DNA of 64,000 nt from NCBI RefSeq assembly GCF_004217175.1, contig NZ_SHKI01000002.1, forward strand, positions 177,000-240,999. The letters are read 5' to 3'. Shown in pieces: positions 52,800 through 63,978 of the stretch. The stretch comes from Leucobacter luti. Its GTDB lineage: Bacteria; Actinomycetota; Actinomycetes; Actinomycetales; Microbacteriaceae. Numbering within the stretch: the stretch's first letter is position 1; every line of letters starts with the position of its first letter. The translations under genes and the position numbers were made by a program. Below the pieces are notes generated by a model. That model was given only the letters and a program-made list of their open reading frames with translations. It was not told the DNA's origin and ran no database searches.

Positions 52800-53951
52800 A
52801 TGCACTCGGATCGACCGCTCCTCGACACGCGCCGCTCGGTCAGGCGCGCGCTCGCCGGGCTGCCACCGCGGGCAGACGACGCACCGCCCCTCGTCTTGGT
52901 CGCGCTCTCCGGGGGAGCTGACTCACTCGCCCTCGCCGCAGCGCTCGCGGAGGTCGCTGCCGGATCCGGGGTGCGCGCCGGTGCCGTGATCGTGGATCAC
53001 GGCCTCCAGCGCGGATCCGACGACGTCGCGGCGCGGGCGGCGGCGCAAGCGGGTGAGCTCGGGCTCGATCCAGTGCTCGTGCGGCAGGTGCGTGTGGCGA
53101 GCGCGGGCGGCCCCGAACACGCGGCGCGTGCTGCGCGGTACGCCGCGTTCGCCGAGGTCGCCGTCGAGACCGCGGCAGCAGCGATCCTCACCGCGCACAC
53201 TCGCAGCGACCAGGCCGAGCAGGTGCTGCTCGGGCTCGTTCGCGGCTCGGGGCTGCGCAGCCTCGCGGGAATCCCCCCGGTGCGGCAGCTCACCCCGGAG
53301 TGCGTGCTGCTGCGGCCGTTCGTCGTCGCGACCCCGGAGATTACCCGCGAGACGACGAGCAGGGCGTGCGCGCGGCTCGGGCTCACGGCCTGGCACGACC
53401 CGCACAACGCCGATCCAGCGTTCGCCCGCGTCCGTGCGCGGGAACGTGTGCTCCCGATCCTTGAAACTGAGCTGGGCCCCGGCGTCGCCGCCGCGCTCGC
53501 GCGCACCGCGGACCTCGCGGCGGAGGACGCGGCGGCGCTCGACGCCCTCGCGGCGGCCGCGCTCGACCGGGTGCGCGTGACGTCGTCCGGCGAGACCGTG
53601 CCCGGTGCGGCCCTGCCCGGCGAGACCGGGCCCGATGCGGCCGTGCCCGGTGAGTCCGCGCCCGGCGCCGCGACGGTGCGGCTCGATGCCGCCGCGCTCG
53701 CCGCGCTCGCGCCCGCGATCCGCAACCGCGTGATCCGGCGCGCGGCAGACGCGGGATTCGGTGCGCAGCTGAGCCGCGAACACACCGCGACGGTCGCCGC
53801 GCTCGTCAGCGACTGGCGCGGTCAGGGGCCGGTGTTCGTGCCCGGGATTCGTGTGACCCGAGCCGGGGGAGAGCTGCGGTTCAGCGCGCAGATCGGGTCG
53901 CCGCGTCGGGGTCGCACGGACGAGCCGGGCGTCGCTTCCCCCGGGGAGTGA
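52800..53951 (+). CDS. tilS: tRNA(Ile)-lysidine synthase
   Basis: 383 residues. PP-loop motif LSGGADSLALAAAL (about 36-49), VDHGLQRGSDD, and TAHTRSDQAEQVLLGLVRGSGLRSLAG, the conserved TilS stretch. It converts C34 of tRNA-Ile2 to lysidine so the tRNA reads AUA. The C-terminal region contains an odd Pro-Gly-Glu/Ala repeat (about 265-288). No ribosome binding site; TACGCT lies 6 nt before the ATG, suggesting a leaderless transcript. Followed by hpt in the same direction, as is usual in actinobacteria. Confidence 0.93.
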   Translation: MHSDRPLLDTRRSVRRALAGLPPRADDAPPLVLVALSGGADSLALAAALAEVAAGSGVRAGAVIVDHGLQRGSDDVAARAAAQAGELGLDPVLVRQVRVASAGGPEHAARAARYAAFAEVAVETAAAAILTAHTRSDQAEQVLLGLVRGSGLRSLAGIPPVRQLTPECVLLRPFVVATPEITRETTSRACARLGLTAWHDPHNADPAFARVRARERVLPILETELGPGVAAALARTADLAAEDAAALDALAAAALDRVRVTSSGETVPGAALPGETGPDAAVPGESAPGAATVRLDAAALAALAPAIRNRVIRRAADAGFGAQLSREHTATVAALVSDWRGQGPVFVPGIRVTRAGGELRFSAQIGSPRRGRTDEPGVASPGE

Positions 53952-53973
53952 GTGTTCGTCCAGTAGTCAGGTC

Positions 53974-53979
53974 TAAAAT
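53974..53979 (+). promoter_or_regulatory. -10 box of hpt (leaderless)
   Basis: TAAAAT, 6 nt before the hpt ATG. Transcription would begin at or next to the A of the start codon, and no ribosome binding site is present. Confidence 0.65.
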
Positions 53980-53985
53980 AGCTGC

Positions 53986-54546
53986 ATGGACGCCACACAC
54001 CTGGGGGATGACCTCACCGTTGTACTGCACACCGAAGCAGAACTGCTCGCCCGACTCGCGGAAATGGCCCGCGAGATCGAGGCCGACTACCCGACCGAGC
54101 CGCCGCTGCTTGTCGGTGTGCTCAAGGGTGCGGTGATGGTGATGGCCGATCTGGCCCGCGAGCTCCGCTTCCACGCGCAGATGGACTGGATGGCCGTGTC
54201 CTCGTACGGGGCAGGCACGAAGTCGAGCGGCGTGGTCAAGATCCTTAAGGACCTTGACGCCGACATCTCTGGCCGCGACGTGCTGATCGTCGAGGACATC
54301 ATCGACTCCGGGCTCACCCTGTCGTGGCTGAAGGACAACCTCGAGACCCGCGGTGCGAAGTCGGTGCGGATCTGCACCATGCTTCGCAAGCCCGAGGCCC
54401 TCAAGGTCGAGGTCGACGTCGCGTACGTCGGATTCGATATCCCGGTGGAGTTCGTGGTCGGCTACGGGCTCGACTACGCGGAGAACTACCGCAACCTGCG
54501 CGACGTCGCGGTGCTCGCACCGCACGTGTACGGCGCGGGGGAGTAG
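53986..54546 (+). CDS. hpt: Hypoxanthine phosphoribosyltransferase
   Basis: 186 residues. PRPP-binding motif VLIVEDIIDSGLTL (about 99-112), LLVGVLKGAVMVMADL at the N-terminus and FVVGYGLDYAENYRNL near the C-terminus. Salvages hypoxanthine and guanine to IMP and GMP. Sits in the conserved tilS-hpt-ftsH order. The start at 53986 gives the usual length and is consistent with leaderless initiation. Confidence 0.96.
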   Translation: MDATHLGDDLTVVLHTEAELLARLAEMAREIEADYPTEPPLLVGVLKGAVMVMADLARELRFHAQMDWMAVSSYGAGTKSSGVVKILKDLDADISGRDVLIVEDIIDSGLTLSWLKDNLETRGAKSVRICTMLRKPEALKVEVDVAYVGFDIPVEFVVGYGLDYAENYRNLRDVAVLAPHVYGAGE

Positions 54547-54551
54547 CGCGC

Positions 54552-54575
54552 TCGGCCCGGGGCCACCCGGGCCGA
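54552..54575 (+). terminator. Hairpin after hpt
   Basis: TCGGCCCGG and CCGGGCCGA (9-bp arms, 6-nt loop), 6 bases after the hpt stop codon and before the ftsH promoter region. Followed by TTCT only; moderate strength. Confidence 0.6.
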
Positions 54576-54689
54576 TTCTCGCCTGCGCCCTGAGCGGACA
54601 AGCGAGTGTGTACAGGGCGAAGTCAGAGGTATTGGCTACGCTTGCAACGGCCGGGGTTCCCTGGCACGCCTATCTCGAAAGGCCCTGAC

Positions 54690-56918
<2,229 letters not shown>

Positions 56919-56923
56919 ACGAG

Positions 56924-57520
56924 ATGGGTGAGACCGTCGATCGTGAGCGCATCGTTGCGGCGGTGCGGGAGCTGCTGAGCGCAATCGGCTCGGACCCGGA
57001 CAGCGCGGAGCTCGCGAGCACACCGGGCCGGGTTGCCGACTCGTACGCGGAGTTCTTCGCTGGCGTGGGGCAGGATCCGGCGGCCCTTCTCAGCGACGCG
57101 GTCCCGGTGGGCGCAGACACGGGTGAGCTCGTGCTCGTGCGCGACATCTCCCTGCGCTCGGTGTGCGAGCACCACCTGCTGCCGTTCCGCGGCCGGGCGC
57201 ACATCGCGTATCGGCCCGGTGAGCGGGTGGTTGGCCTCAGCGCGATCCCGCGCGTGGTCGACGTGCTCGCCGCGCGGCCGCAGGTCCAGGAGCGCCTGGG
57301 CGAGCAGATCGCCCAGACCCTCGCCGACGGGCTCGACCCGCTCGGCGTACTCGTGGTACTCGAAGCCAGTCACGGCTGCGTGGCCGACCGGGGCGTGCGA
57401 CAGATCGACGCCACGGTCGCCACCGTCGCTTCGCGCGGCTCGCTCTCAGACCCGCGCGAGCAGGCCGCGGTGTTCGCGCTGCTTGGACGCGGGGCGGCAG
57501 GCGGAAGCGGCGCGGCGTGA
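56924..57520 (+). CDS. folE: GTP cyclohydrolase I
   Basis: 198 residues. Zinc ligands in SVCEHHLLPF (Cys81, His84) and SHGCVADRG, plus STPGRVADSYAEFF at the N-terminus. Converts GTP to dihydroneopterin triphosphate, the first step of folate synthesis. Starts 5 bases after ftsH. The stop overlaps the start of folP/folB (TGATG). Confidence 0.96.
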   Translation: MGETVDRERIVAAVRELLSAIGSDPDSAELASTPGRVADSYAEFFAGVGQDPAALLSDAVPVGADTGELVLVRDISLRSVCEHHLLPFRGRAHIAYRPGERVVGLSAIPRVVDVLAARPQVQERLGEQIAQTLADGLDPLGVLVVLEASHGCVADRGVRQIDATVATVASRGSLSDPREQAAVFALLGRGAAGGSGAA

Positions 57521-58791
57521 TGCCGGACCAGCTCGCTCCCACCCTCGTGATGGGGGTGCTCAACGTCACCCCTGACTCGTTCAGCGACGGCGGCGTCTAC
57601 GACTCCACGGCGGCGGCGATCGACCGCGGCCGGCAGCTCGTCGCCCAGGGCGCCCACATCGTCGATGTTGGGGGCGAATCGACTCGCCCCGGGGCCACCC
57701 CGGTTCCCGTCGCGGCGGAACTTGCGCGCACGATTCCCGCTATCAAACAGCTCGCGTCCGAGGGCGTCACGATCTCGATCGACACAATCCATGCCGAGAC
57801 CGCGGCTGCGGCAATCGCCGCGGGCGCGCGCCTCATTAACGACGTCTCCGGCGGCGCGCACGATCCGGACATGCTCCGCGTCGCGGCCGCCGCGAGCCGA
57901 GAGCACGCGGCACGCTTCATCATTGGCCACTGGCGGGGCATCCCCGACCCGGCGCAGGCGCGCTCAGACTACGGTGACGTGGTCGCGGAGGTGCGCGACG
58001 CGCTGGCCGTGCGCGCCGCCGCGGCGATCGTGGCCGGCGTGGCGGCCGAGCACATCGTGCTCGACCCGGGCCTCGGCTTCGACAAGACCGGCGCCGACGG
58101 CTGGCGGCTGCTCGCCCAGCTCGACACGCTCGCCGCGCTGGGCTACCCCGTGCTGGTGGGCGCCTCGCGCAAGCGCATGCTCACCGAGGTGCTCGCCGCG
58201 ACCCCGGCAGCAGCGTCGACCGGCAGCGACCCGCGCGACCTGGCAACCGCGGTCGTGAGCGCGCTCTCCGCTCAGGCAGGCGCCTGGGGCGTGCGCGTCC
58301 ACGATGTCCCCGGCACCGTGCAGGCGCTCGCCGTGACGGCGGCGTGGCGGGCCGGGCGACCCGCCCCCGCGGGCCCGGGCCTCGTGGCGGCTTCGGCCGC
58401 GCCGTCGGTCCCCGCGGGTTCCGCCTCGAACGACCGCATCACCCTCACCGGCCTCGAGGTGTTCGCGCACCACGGCGTGTTCGACTTCGAGCGCGACCGC
58501 GGCCAGCGCTTCATCATCGACGCAGAGGTGCGCGTCGACCTGCGCGCCGCCGCCGCGGGGGACGCCCTCGCCGAGACGGTCCACTACGGCGAGCTCGCCG
58601 AGGCGATCGTTGGCGCCGTTGAACGCGATCCGGTCGACCTCATCGAGACCGTGGCCGAGCGGGTGGCCGGGGTCGCGCTCGGCTTCGCCGGGGTGCGCGC
58701 GGCGCGGATCACCGTGCACAAGCCGGACGCCCCGATCGACGCCGTCTTCGCGGACGTCGCCGTCACCGTCGAGCGCGAGGCCAGCTCGTGA
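57520..58791 (+). CDS. folPB: Dihydropteroate synthase fused to dihydroneopterin aldolase
   Basis: 423 residues carrying two enzymes. Residues 1-283 are dihydropteroate synthase: GVLNVTPDSFSDGG, DVGGESTRPG, IDTIHAETAAAAI, GASRKRML. Residues about 306-423 are dihydroneopterin aldolase: ITLTGLEVFAHHGVFDFERDRGQRF, HYGELAEAI, ARITVHKPDAPI. An Ala/Pro-rich linker joins them and the frame has no interruption. In many relatives folP and folB are adjacent separate genes, so this is a fusion. The ATG at 57520 overlaps the folE stop by one base; a GTG at 57517 is also possible. The stop overlaps folK (GTGA). Confidence 0.93.
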   Translation: MPDQLAPTLVMGVLNVTPDSFSDGGVYDSTAAAIDRGRQLVAQGAHIVDVGGESTRPGATPVPVAAELARTIPAIKQLASEGVTISIDTIHAETAAAAIAAGARLINDVSGGAHDPDMLRVAAAASREHAARFIIGHWRGIPDPAQARSDYGDVVAEVRDALAVRAAAAIVAGVAAEHIVLDPGLGFDKTGADGWRLLAQLDTLAALGYPVLVGASRKRMLTEVLAATPAAASTGSDPRDLATAVVSALSAQAGAWGVRVHDVPGTVQALAVTAAWRAGRPAPAGPGLVAASAAPSVPAGSASNDRITLTGLEVFAHHGVFDFERDRGQRFIIDAEVRVDLRAAAAGDALAETVHYGELAEAIVGAVERDPVDLIETVAERVAGVALGFAGVRAARITVHKPDAPIDAVFADVAVTVEREASS

Positions 58792-59360
58792 TCGCGCAGC
58801 TCGTTCCCGTGCTCCTCGCGTTCGGGGCAAATCTCGGCGACCGCGGCGAGACGATCCAGGCGGCGCAGCGGGAGCTCGCGCGCGCCGCGGGGATCCGCAA
58901 CCTGCGCGCGTCCCCGCTCCGCGAGACCATCGCGCTCACGAGCGCCGGGCCGGATCCGGACGCGCCGCGCTATCTCAACGGGGTTGCGACCGCGGAGACC
59001 ACGCTCTCCCCGCACGCGCTCCTCGACGAGCTGCAGCGCATCGAGGCGGCGCACGGCCGCGTTCGCGACGTCCGCTGGGGGGCGCGCACGCTCGACATCG
59101 ACATCATCCTCTACGGCGGCCGCGTCGTCCGCGACGACCGCCTCACCGTGCCGCACCCCCGCGCGCACGAGCGGGACTTCGTGCTCTCGCCGTGGCTCGC
59201 GCTCGATCCGAACGCCGTGCTCATGGGGCACGGCCGCGTGGCCGAGCTGCTCGCGCGCGTGGGCGACACCACCCTGCCGCTCAGCGACCCGGCTGCCGCG
59301 TCCGCCGCCGCCCACGCTGATCCCGCCGCCCATGCTGAGGAGCGCGATGCGCAGCGATGA
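58788..59360 (+). CDS. folK: 2-amino-4-hydroxy-6-hydroxymethyldihydropteridine pyrophosphokinase
   Basis: 190 residues. FGANLGDRGETIQAAQREL at the N-terminus and RTLDIDIILYGG, with the Mg-binding aspartates, are the HPPK signatures; VPHPRAHERDFVLSPW follows. Transfers pyrophosphate from ATP to the pterin between the FolB and FolP steps. GTG start overlapping the fusion gene. The last 30 residues are an Ala/His-rich tail. Its end overlaps the next gene by 14 bases. Confidence 0.95.
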   Translation: MIAQLVPVLLAFGANLGDRGETIQAAQRELARAAGIRNLRASPLRETIALTSAGPDPDAPRYLNGVATAETTLSPHALLDELQRIEAAHGRVRDVRWGARTLDIDIILYGGRVVRDDRLTVPHPRAHERDFVLSPWLALDPNAVLMGHGRVAELLARVGDTTLPLSDPAAASAAAHADPAAHAEERDAQR

Positions 59361-59859
59361 GCCGATGCGGCCACTCGCCACGATCGCCGCGGCCGCAATG
59401 GGCATCGCGATCGGGCTCGTGGTGCAGTTCGCCCAGTCCGGCCGCGGCGCCGCCCCGTTCGTGCCGCCGCTCTCGCTCGCGGTGATGCTCACCCTCATCG
59501 CGGCGCTGCTGCTCACCCTCGGGATCCGGCTGCGTCGCGCGGTCGTGAAGGGCGCCCGGCCGGTCAACCCGTTCTCGGCGGTGCGCCTGCTCGCGACGGC
59601 ACGCGCCGCGCAGCTCGTCGGCGGCCTCTTCGGCGGGTTCGGTGGGGGCCTCGCGCTCTCGCTGCTCGGCCGCACCGTGCCCGCCCCGATCTCGCTGTGG
59701 CTGCCCATGCTGCTCGTGCTGGGTTCGGGGATCGCGCTCGTGGTGTGCGCGGCAATCACCGAGCACCTCTGCCGGATCCCGCCCGGCGACGGCGACGGCA
59801 CGGACTCCGGCGAGGCCGAGCCGGGGCCCACGGGGCAGGCGGCTTACCGCAAGCCCTAG
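59347..59859 (+). CDS. DUF3180 family membrane protein
   Basis: 170 residues with four membrane segments (TIAAAAMGIAIGLVVQF, LAVMLTLIAALLLTLGI, the glycine-rich LVGGLFGGFGGGLALSLLG, and LPMLLVLGSGIALVVCAAI) and the conserved cytoplasmic loop NPFSAVRLLATARAAQ. This family nearly always follows folK in actinobacteria; function unknown. ATG at 59347 with GAGGAG upstream, inside the end of folK. Confidence 0.85.
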   Translation: MRSDEPMRPLATIAAAAMGIAIGLVVQFAQSGRGAAPFVPPLSLAVMLTLIAALLLTLGIRLRRAVVKGARPVNPFSAVRLLATARAAQLVGGLFGGFGGGLALSLLGRTVPAPISLWLPMLLVLGSGIALVVCAAITEHLCRIPPGDGDGTDSGEAEPGPTGQAAYRKP

Positions 59860-59919
59860 GCCGCAGCCCCGATTCCGGGGGCGGAACCAAACGGCCCGCC
59901 AGGCTCTAGGCTGGGGAGC

Positions 59920-60450
59920 GTGACTACAGACGCCATGCCGCAGGACGAGACCGCCCCGAACCCCGCGTGGCCGCACGGCGATGCCGAGTGGCAGCGGGTA
60001 TCGCCCTCCTACGCGTGGGCAGACCTCATCGTCAATCTCGCGCTCGTGATCGGCGCGGGACTGGTGATCGGGATCATCATCCTCACCAACGCGGGGGAGC
60101 AGCCGCTCGTGCCCCTCCTGATCCTCTCCGCCGTGGTGCTCCTCCTGCTCGTCAACGCGCTCTTCGCGTTCCGGCGGGTGCGCGCGATCGGGTACATCCT
60201 GCGCGAGGACGACCTGTTGTTCCGGCGCGGCATCATGTTCGAGCGGATCGTCGCGGTGCCCTACGGCCGGCTCCAGCTCGTTGACGTGACCCGCGGCCCG
60301 CTGCTGCGCGCGCTCGGGCTCGCCACGCTGAAGTTCGTGACCGCGTCCGCGGCCACGGGCGTGCAGCTCCCGGGCCTGCGCGTCGCCGAGGCGGAGGCGC
60401 TGCGCGACCGGCTCGTGGCGCTCGCAGAGACCCGGCGGTCCGGGCTGTGA
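59920..60450 (+). CDS. Bacterial PH-domain membrane protein (YdbS-like)
   Basis: 176 residues. Two membrane segments (LIVNLALVIGAGLVIGIIILT and LVPLLILSAVVLLLLVNALFAF), then a bPH2 domain (AIGYILREDDLLFRRGIMFERIVAVPYGRLQLVDVTRGPLLRALGL). GTG at 59920; a TAGGCT box ends 7 nt before it, so initiation may be leaderless. An ATG at 59935 is the alternative. Overlaps the following PH-domain gene by 4 bases (GTGA); the two probably act together at the membrane. Confidence 0.85.
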   Translation: MTTDAMPQDETAPNPAWPHGDAEWQRVSPSYAWADLIVNLALVIGAGLVIGIIILTNAGEQPLVPLLILSAVVLLLLVNALFAFRRVRAIGYILREDDLLFRRGIMFERIVAVPYGRLQLVDVTRGPLLRALGLATLKFVTASAATGVQLPGLRVAEAEALRDRLVALAETRRSGL

Positions 60451-62477
60451 GTACCCCGCACGATCTTCCGGGGGATCCGGAGTCGACCCAGGAATCCCAG
60501 CCGGTGCCCGTCGCCGCGGATCCCGCTGCTGCGGCCGCTCCGTCCGCGGACCCCGCCGGTGCGACCGCCCCGTCCGCGGATCTCGCTGCTGCGGCCGCTT
60601 CGGTGGCGGCCCCGCGCGGCAAGGCAGACGCCGACGGCTGGCGCCGCATGCACCCGCTGTCGCCGCTGCTGCGCGGCGGGCTCGCGCTGCTCGTGGTCGC
60701 CGGCATCGTGATCGCGAACTTCCGTGACCGGCTCGTCGAGTTCTTCTTCGCCGGACAGCTGGTGGAGGAGGGCGGCCAGTCCGAGATCATCAACGAGTCG
60801 GACATGATCGACTACGTGATCGAGCGCGGGCTGCTGCTGCTCGTGCTCGGCGGCGTGCTGCTCGTCATCGTGCTCATCGTTGCGTTCTCCTGGGTGTCGT
60901 GGCGCTTCACCACCTACCGGATTGCAGCGGAGGCTGTCGAGGCGCGCAACGGCGTGCTGTTCCGCAACCACCGTCGGGCGCCGCTCGAGCGGATCCAGAG
61001 CGTCAACCTGCAGCGGCCGCTGCTCGCGCGCGCCCTGGGCCTCACCAAGATTGAGGTGGTGACCGGCGGGCAGGGCGGCACCGTGGAGCTCGCCTACCTC
61101 GGCCACCAGGACGCGAAGACGGTGCGCGAGCAGATCCTGCGCCGCGCCGCCGAGAAACGCCGTGGCGACGAGGCCGCCGCCCAGCCGATCTCCGAGATCC
61201 AGGCGCCCGGGGCGGTCGGGTACGACGGCTACGTGTACGCGCCAGACGCCGCGGGCCTCGCGGCGCGCGCGCAGGACTTCGCGGACTCGGACGTGGACCC
61301 GGCGGCCCTCGCCCGCAACACGCTCGTGAAGGTGCCGGTCGGCCGGCTGCTCGGCAGCATCGCGCTGAGCTGGGAGGCCGTCTGGCTCGTCGGCATCCTG
61401 GTTGTGGTGATCGTGGGCGGTGCGCTGCTCTCGCCCGTGCTGATCCTCGGCATCATCCCGATGATCCTGGTCATGGCCGGCGTGATGTTCGGACAGTTCA
61501 ACAAGGGCTTCAACTTCACGCTCTCGCGCGGTCGCGACACCGTGCGCACGGGCGCCGGCCTCACCTCAACGATGACCGAGTCGATCCCGTTTGGCCGCAT
61601 CCACGCGGTGGAGGCGCGCCAGCCGCTGTTCTGGCGCCCGCTCGGCTGGTGGAAGGTGCGGATCACCACCGCGGGGCACTCCGCGGCGCAGGCCGGGCAA
61701 AACGCGTCGCAGAACGTGGTGCTCCCCGTCGGGACCGAGGCGGACGTGCTGCGCGTGCTCGACACGCTGCTGCCCGGCATCGGCGACGACGAAGCGGAGA
61801 TCGCCGCGCTGCGCGACGCGCTCTCGGGGCCCGGCACCGGTTTCCTCGGCGCCGGACACAGCTCGGGCTGGGTGCTCTGGTGGGGGCGCTCGCGCGCGGG
61901 CCTCAAACTTGAGGGGCTCGGGAGCGAGGACGCGACGCTCAGGATTCGCCGCGGAGCACTGACCCGCTCGCTGTCGATCATGCCAATCGTGCGCGCGCAG
62001 TCAGTGCAGCTGCGCCGCCCGCTCGTGCACCGCATGCTCGGGCTCGCGTCCGTGCAGGCGCACACGCTGCTGGGGCCCGTGCGGATGGAGCTGCGCGGGC
62101 TTGCGCTGCCCGCGGCGCAGGGCGCGTTCGACGCGCTCGCGGCGGCGGTGCTGCGCATCCAGGGCGCGGAGGCCGAGCGCATCGCGCGGGCGCACGCCGG
62201 GGTGGCCGACGGCCCCGAGCCTGCCGCGCCCGAGCTGCCGCGAATGCCGGGAATGCCGGTTGCGCTCGCCGTGTCGGATCCGTCTGCCGCGCCGGAGCTG
62301 CCGAGCGACCCGGTGCTGCCGAGCGCGCCGGTGGCTCCGGCGGCGGACGGTGCGGCGGCTCCGGAGGCTCCGGCTGCGGACGGTGCGGCGGCCCCGGGGG
62401 CGGACGGTGCGGCGGCCCCGGAGGCTCCGGCGGCCGCGCACGGGAGCTCGGAGACGCCCGAGATGGGCGAGCGATGA
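60447..62477 (+). CDS. Bacterial PH-domain membrane protein (YdbT-like, multiple bPH2 domains)
   Basis: 676 residues. An Ala/Pro-rich N-terminus, membrane segments near residues 75-95, 130-155 and 305-350, and three bPH2 domains: YRIAAEAVEARNGVLFRNHRRAPLERIQSVNLQRPLLARALGL, then NFTLSRGRDTVRTGAGLTSTMTESIPFGRIHAVEARQPLFWRPLGW, then LRIRRGALTRSLSIMPIVRAQSVQLRRPLVHRMLGL. The last 90 residues are a Pro/Ala repeat tail (AADGAAAPEAP units). Function unknown; in actinobacteria this pair follows the folate genes. GTG start. Confidence 0.85.
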   Translation: MSTPHDLPGDPESTQESQPVPVAADPAAAAAPSADPAGATAPSADLAAAAASVAAPRGKADADGWRRMHPLSPLLRGGLALLVVAGIVIANFRDRLVEFFFAGQLVEEGGQSEIINESDMIDYVIERGLLLLVLGGVLLVIVLIVAFSWVSWRFTTYRIAAEAVEARNGVLFRNHRRAPLERIQSVNLQRPLLARALGLTKIEVVTGGQGGTVELAYLGHQDAKTVREQILRRAAEKRRGDEAAAQPISEIQAPGAVGYDGYVYAPDAAGLAARAQDFADSDVDPAALARNTLVKVPVGRLLGSIALSWEAVWLVGILVVVIVGGALLSPVLILGIIPMILVMAGVMFGQFNKGFNFTLSRGRDTVRTGAGLTSTMTESIPFGRIHAVEARQPLFWRPLGWWKVRITTAGHSAAQAGQNASQNVVLPVGTEADVLRVLDTLLPGIGDDEAEIAALRDALSGPGTGFLGAGHSSGWVLWWGRSRAGLKLEGLGSEDATLRIRRGALTRSLSIMPIVRAQSVQLRRPLVHRMLGLASVQAHTLLGPVRMELRGLALPAAQGAFDALAAAVLRIQGAEAERIARAHAGVADGPEPAAPELPRMPGMPVALAVSDPSAAPELPSDPVLPSAPVAPAADGAAAPEAPAADGAAAPGADGAAAPEAPAAAHGSSETPEMGER

Positions 62478-63208
62478 GCGGGAGCGTGCAGGAGTCGCGC
62501 CTCGGCGTCGGGGTCGTCGGCGCCGGCCGGGTGGGCCCCGTGCTCGCGCGTGCGCTGGCCGGAGCCGGTCACGCGATCACCGGTATCTCGGCGGTCAGCG
62601 AGGAGAGCCGGGAGCGCGCCGAGGGGATGCTCCCGGGGGTGCCGATCCTCGAGGTGCCGGAGGTGGTGCGCCGGTCGGAACTCGTGCTGCTCGCGGTTCC
62701 CGGGTCTGAGCTTGCCGGTCTTGTCGCTGGCCTCGCCGCGACTGGGGCCTGGCAGCCGGGCCAGCTGGTGATCCACACCGCGCCAGAGTTTGGCACGGCG
62801 GTGCTCGCGCCCGCGCTCGCGATTGGTGTGATTCCGATCGCGCTGCACCCCGCGATCGTGTTCACCGGGACCAGCCTTGACCTCGCGCGGCTGTCCGGCG
62901 CGACGGTTGCCGTTACGGCGCCCGCGCCGGTGCTCCCGATCGGGCAGGCGCTCGCGGTGGAGATGGGGGCGGAGCCCGTGATCGTTCGCGAGCAGGACCG
63001 CGCGGCGTACGCGGACGCGATCGCCGCGGCGGGTGAGCTGTCCCGGGCCGTGGTGCGCCAGGCGACCGACGCGCTGCGCGAGCTCGGGATCGAGCGCCCG
63101 GACCAGCTCGCCGGCGGGGTGGTGCGGGCGGCGGTCGAAGAGGAGCTCCTTGCCGCGGCGGCCCGCGACGCCGGCGAGGACTTCCCGCCGGACCTGCCGA
63201 ACCACTGA
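62474..63208 (+). CDS. Rossmann-like and DUF2520 domain protein
   Basis: 244 residues. Rossmann motif GVVGAGRVGPVLARALAGAGH, then LVLLAVPGSELAGLVAGLA, and a C-terminal helical DUF2520 domain (REQDRAAYADAIAAAGELSRAVVRQATDALRELGIERP). Related to NADP oxidoreductases of the F420/ketopantoate reductase type. In relatives it precedes panC, so a role in pantothenate synthesis is possible but unproven. ATG overlaps the previous stop (ATGA). Last gene in the window. Confidence 0.85.
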   Translation: MSGSVQESRLGVGVVGAGRVGPVLARALAGAGHAITGISAVSEESRERAEGMLPGVPILEVPEVVRRSELVLLAVPGSELAGLVAGLAATGAWQPGQLVIHTAPEFGTAVLAPALAIGVIPIALHPAIVFTGTSLDLARLSGATVAVTAPAPVLPIGQALAVEMGAEPVIVREQDRAAYADAIAAAGELSRAVVRQATDALRELGIERPDQLAGGVVRAAVEEELLAAAARDAGEDFPPDLPNH

Positions 63209-63338
63209 CCCCGCTCCGCGGTTGCCCGCGGTTGCCCCGGCCCGCCGTGCTCGCGCCGGCCGCCCTGCCCCCGGCCGCCCCTGCCCCCGGCCGCCCTGCC
63301 CCGGCCGCACCCTGCCCGACGAGTGTGCGGCTTCGTGG

Positions 63339-63379
63339 CGAGTGTGCGGCTTCGCTGCGACAGCGGAGCCGCACACTCG
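63339..63379. repeat. Long hairpin, copy 1 of the palindromic repeat
   Basis: Left arm 63339-63357 and right arm 63361-63379 pair over 19 bases with a single G-T wobble and a CGA loop. It lies 130 bases after the last gene. It could act as a terminator but has no T-tract. Confidence 0.8.
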
Positions 63380-63816
63380 TGCGCGGATCCTCCACTCGTG
63401 GGAGGTGAGGGCTTCCGGGGTGAGGGCGGTGCCGCACGCTCGTGGGAGGTGAGGGCCTCCGCGGTGGGAACAGAGTTCCCCGCTCGTGCGTGGAGCCGCA
63501 CGCTCGTGGGCCGGGCCGGGCCGGGCCGGGCTGGGCTGAGCTGCGCCGGGCCGGCGTCGCGACAGCGGAGCCGCACGGTCGTGCACGGATCCGCCACTCG
63601 CAGGGGGAGACGAGAGTGAAGCCGCACACTCGTGGGGGGGGAGGTGACCGCAGCGAACTGCCCAGGGAGACATCGACCGTGCGCCCCGCGCCCCGCGCCG
63701 CGCGCCGCACCCGCTGCGATCGGCCCACGCCACGCCACGCCACGCGCAGCCCGGTCCGCCCTGACCCCGCCCCCGCCCCGGCCGCCCCCACCCCCGACGA
63801 GTGTGCGGCTTCGTGG

Positions 63817-63857
63817 CGAGTGTGCGGCTTCGCTGTCGCAGTGGAGCCGCACGCTCG
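63817..63857. repeat. Long hairpin, copy 2 of the palindromic repeat
   Basis: Same element 478 bases downstream: left arm 63817-63835 is identical to copy 1, and right arm 63839-63857 differs at two positions from copy 1. The flanking CGACGAGTGTGCGGCTTCG is also shared. Confidence 0.8.
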
Positions 63858-63878
63858 TGCATGAAGCCTCCACTCGTG

Positions 63879-63978
<100 letters not shown>

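Larger units (their letters stand above)
63319..63858. repeat. Dispersed palindromic repeat family
   Basis: Eleven near-copies of the 14-mer ACGAGTGTGCGGCT or its reverse complement AGCCGCACACTCGT lie at 63319, 63338, 63367, 63430, 63494, 63569, 63620, 63797, 63816 and 63845, with one further truncated copy around 63393. Opposed copies form hairpins at 63339-63379 and 63817-63857, each with 19-base arms and a 3-nt loop. A GGATCC(T/G)CCACTCG tail often follows. Confidence 0.85.

Noticed and set aside
63319..63858. CRISPR array
   Set aside because: Repeats occur in both orientations with uneven spacing, no constant spacer length, and no cas genes nearby.
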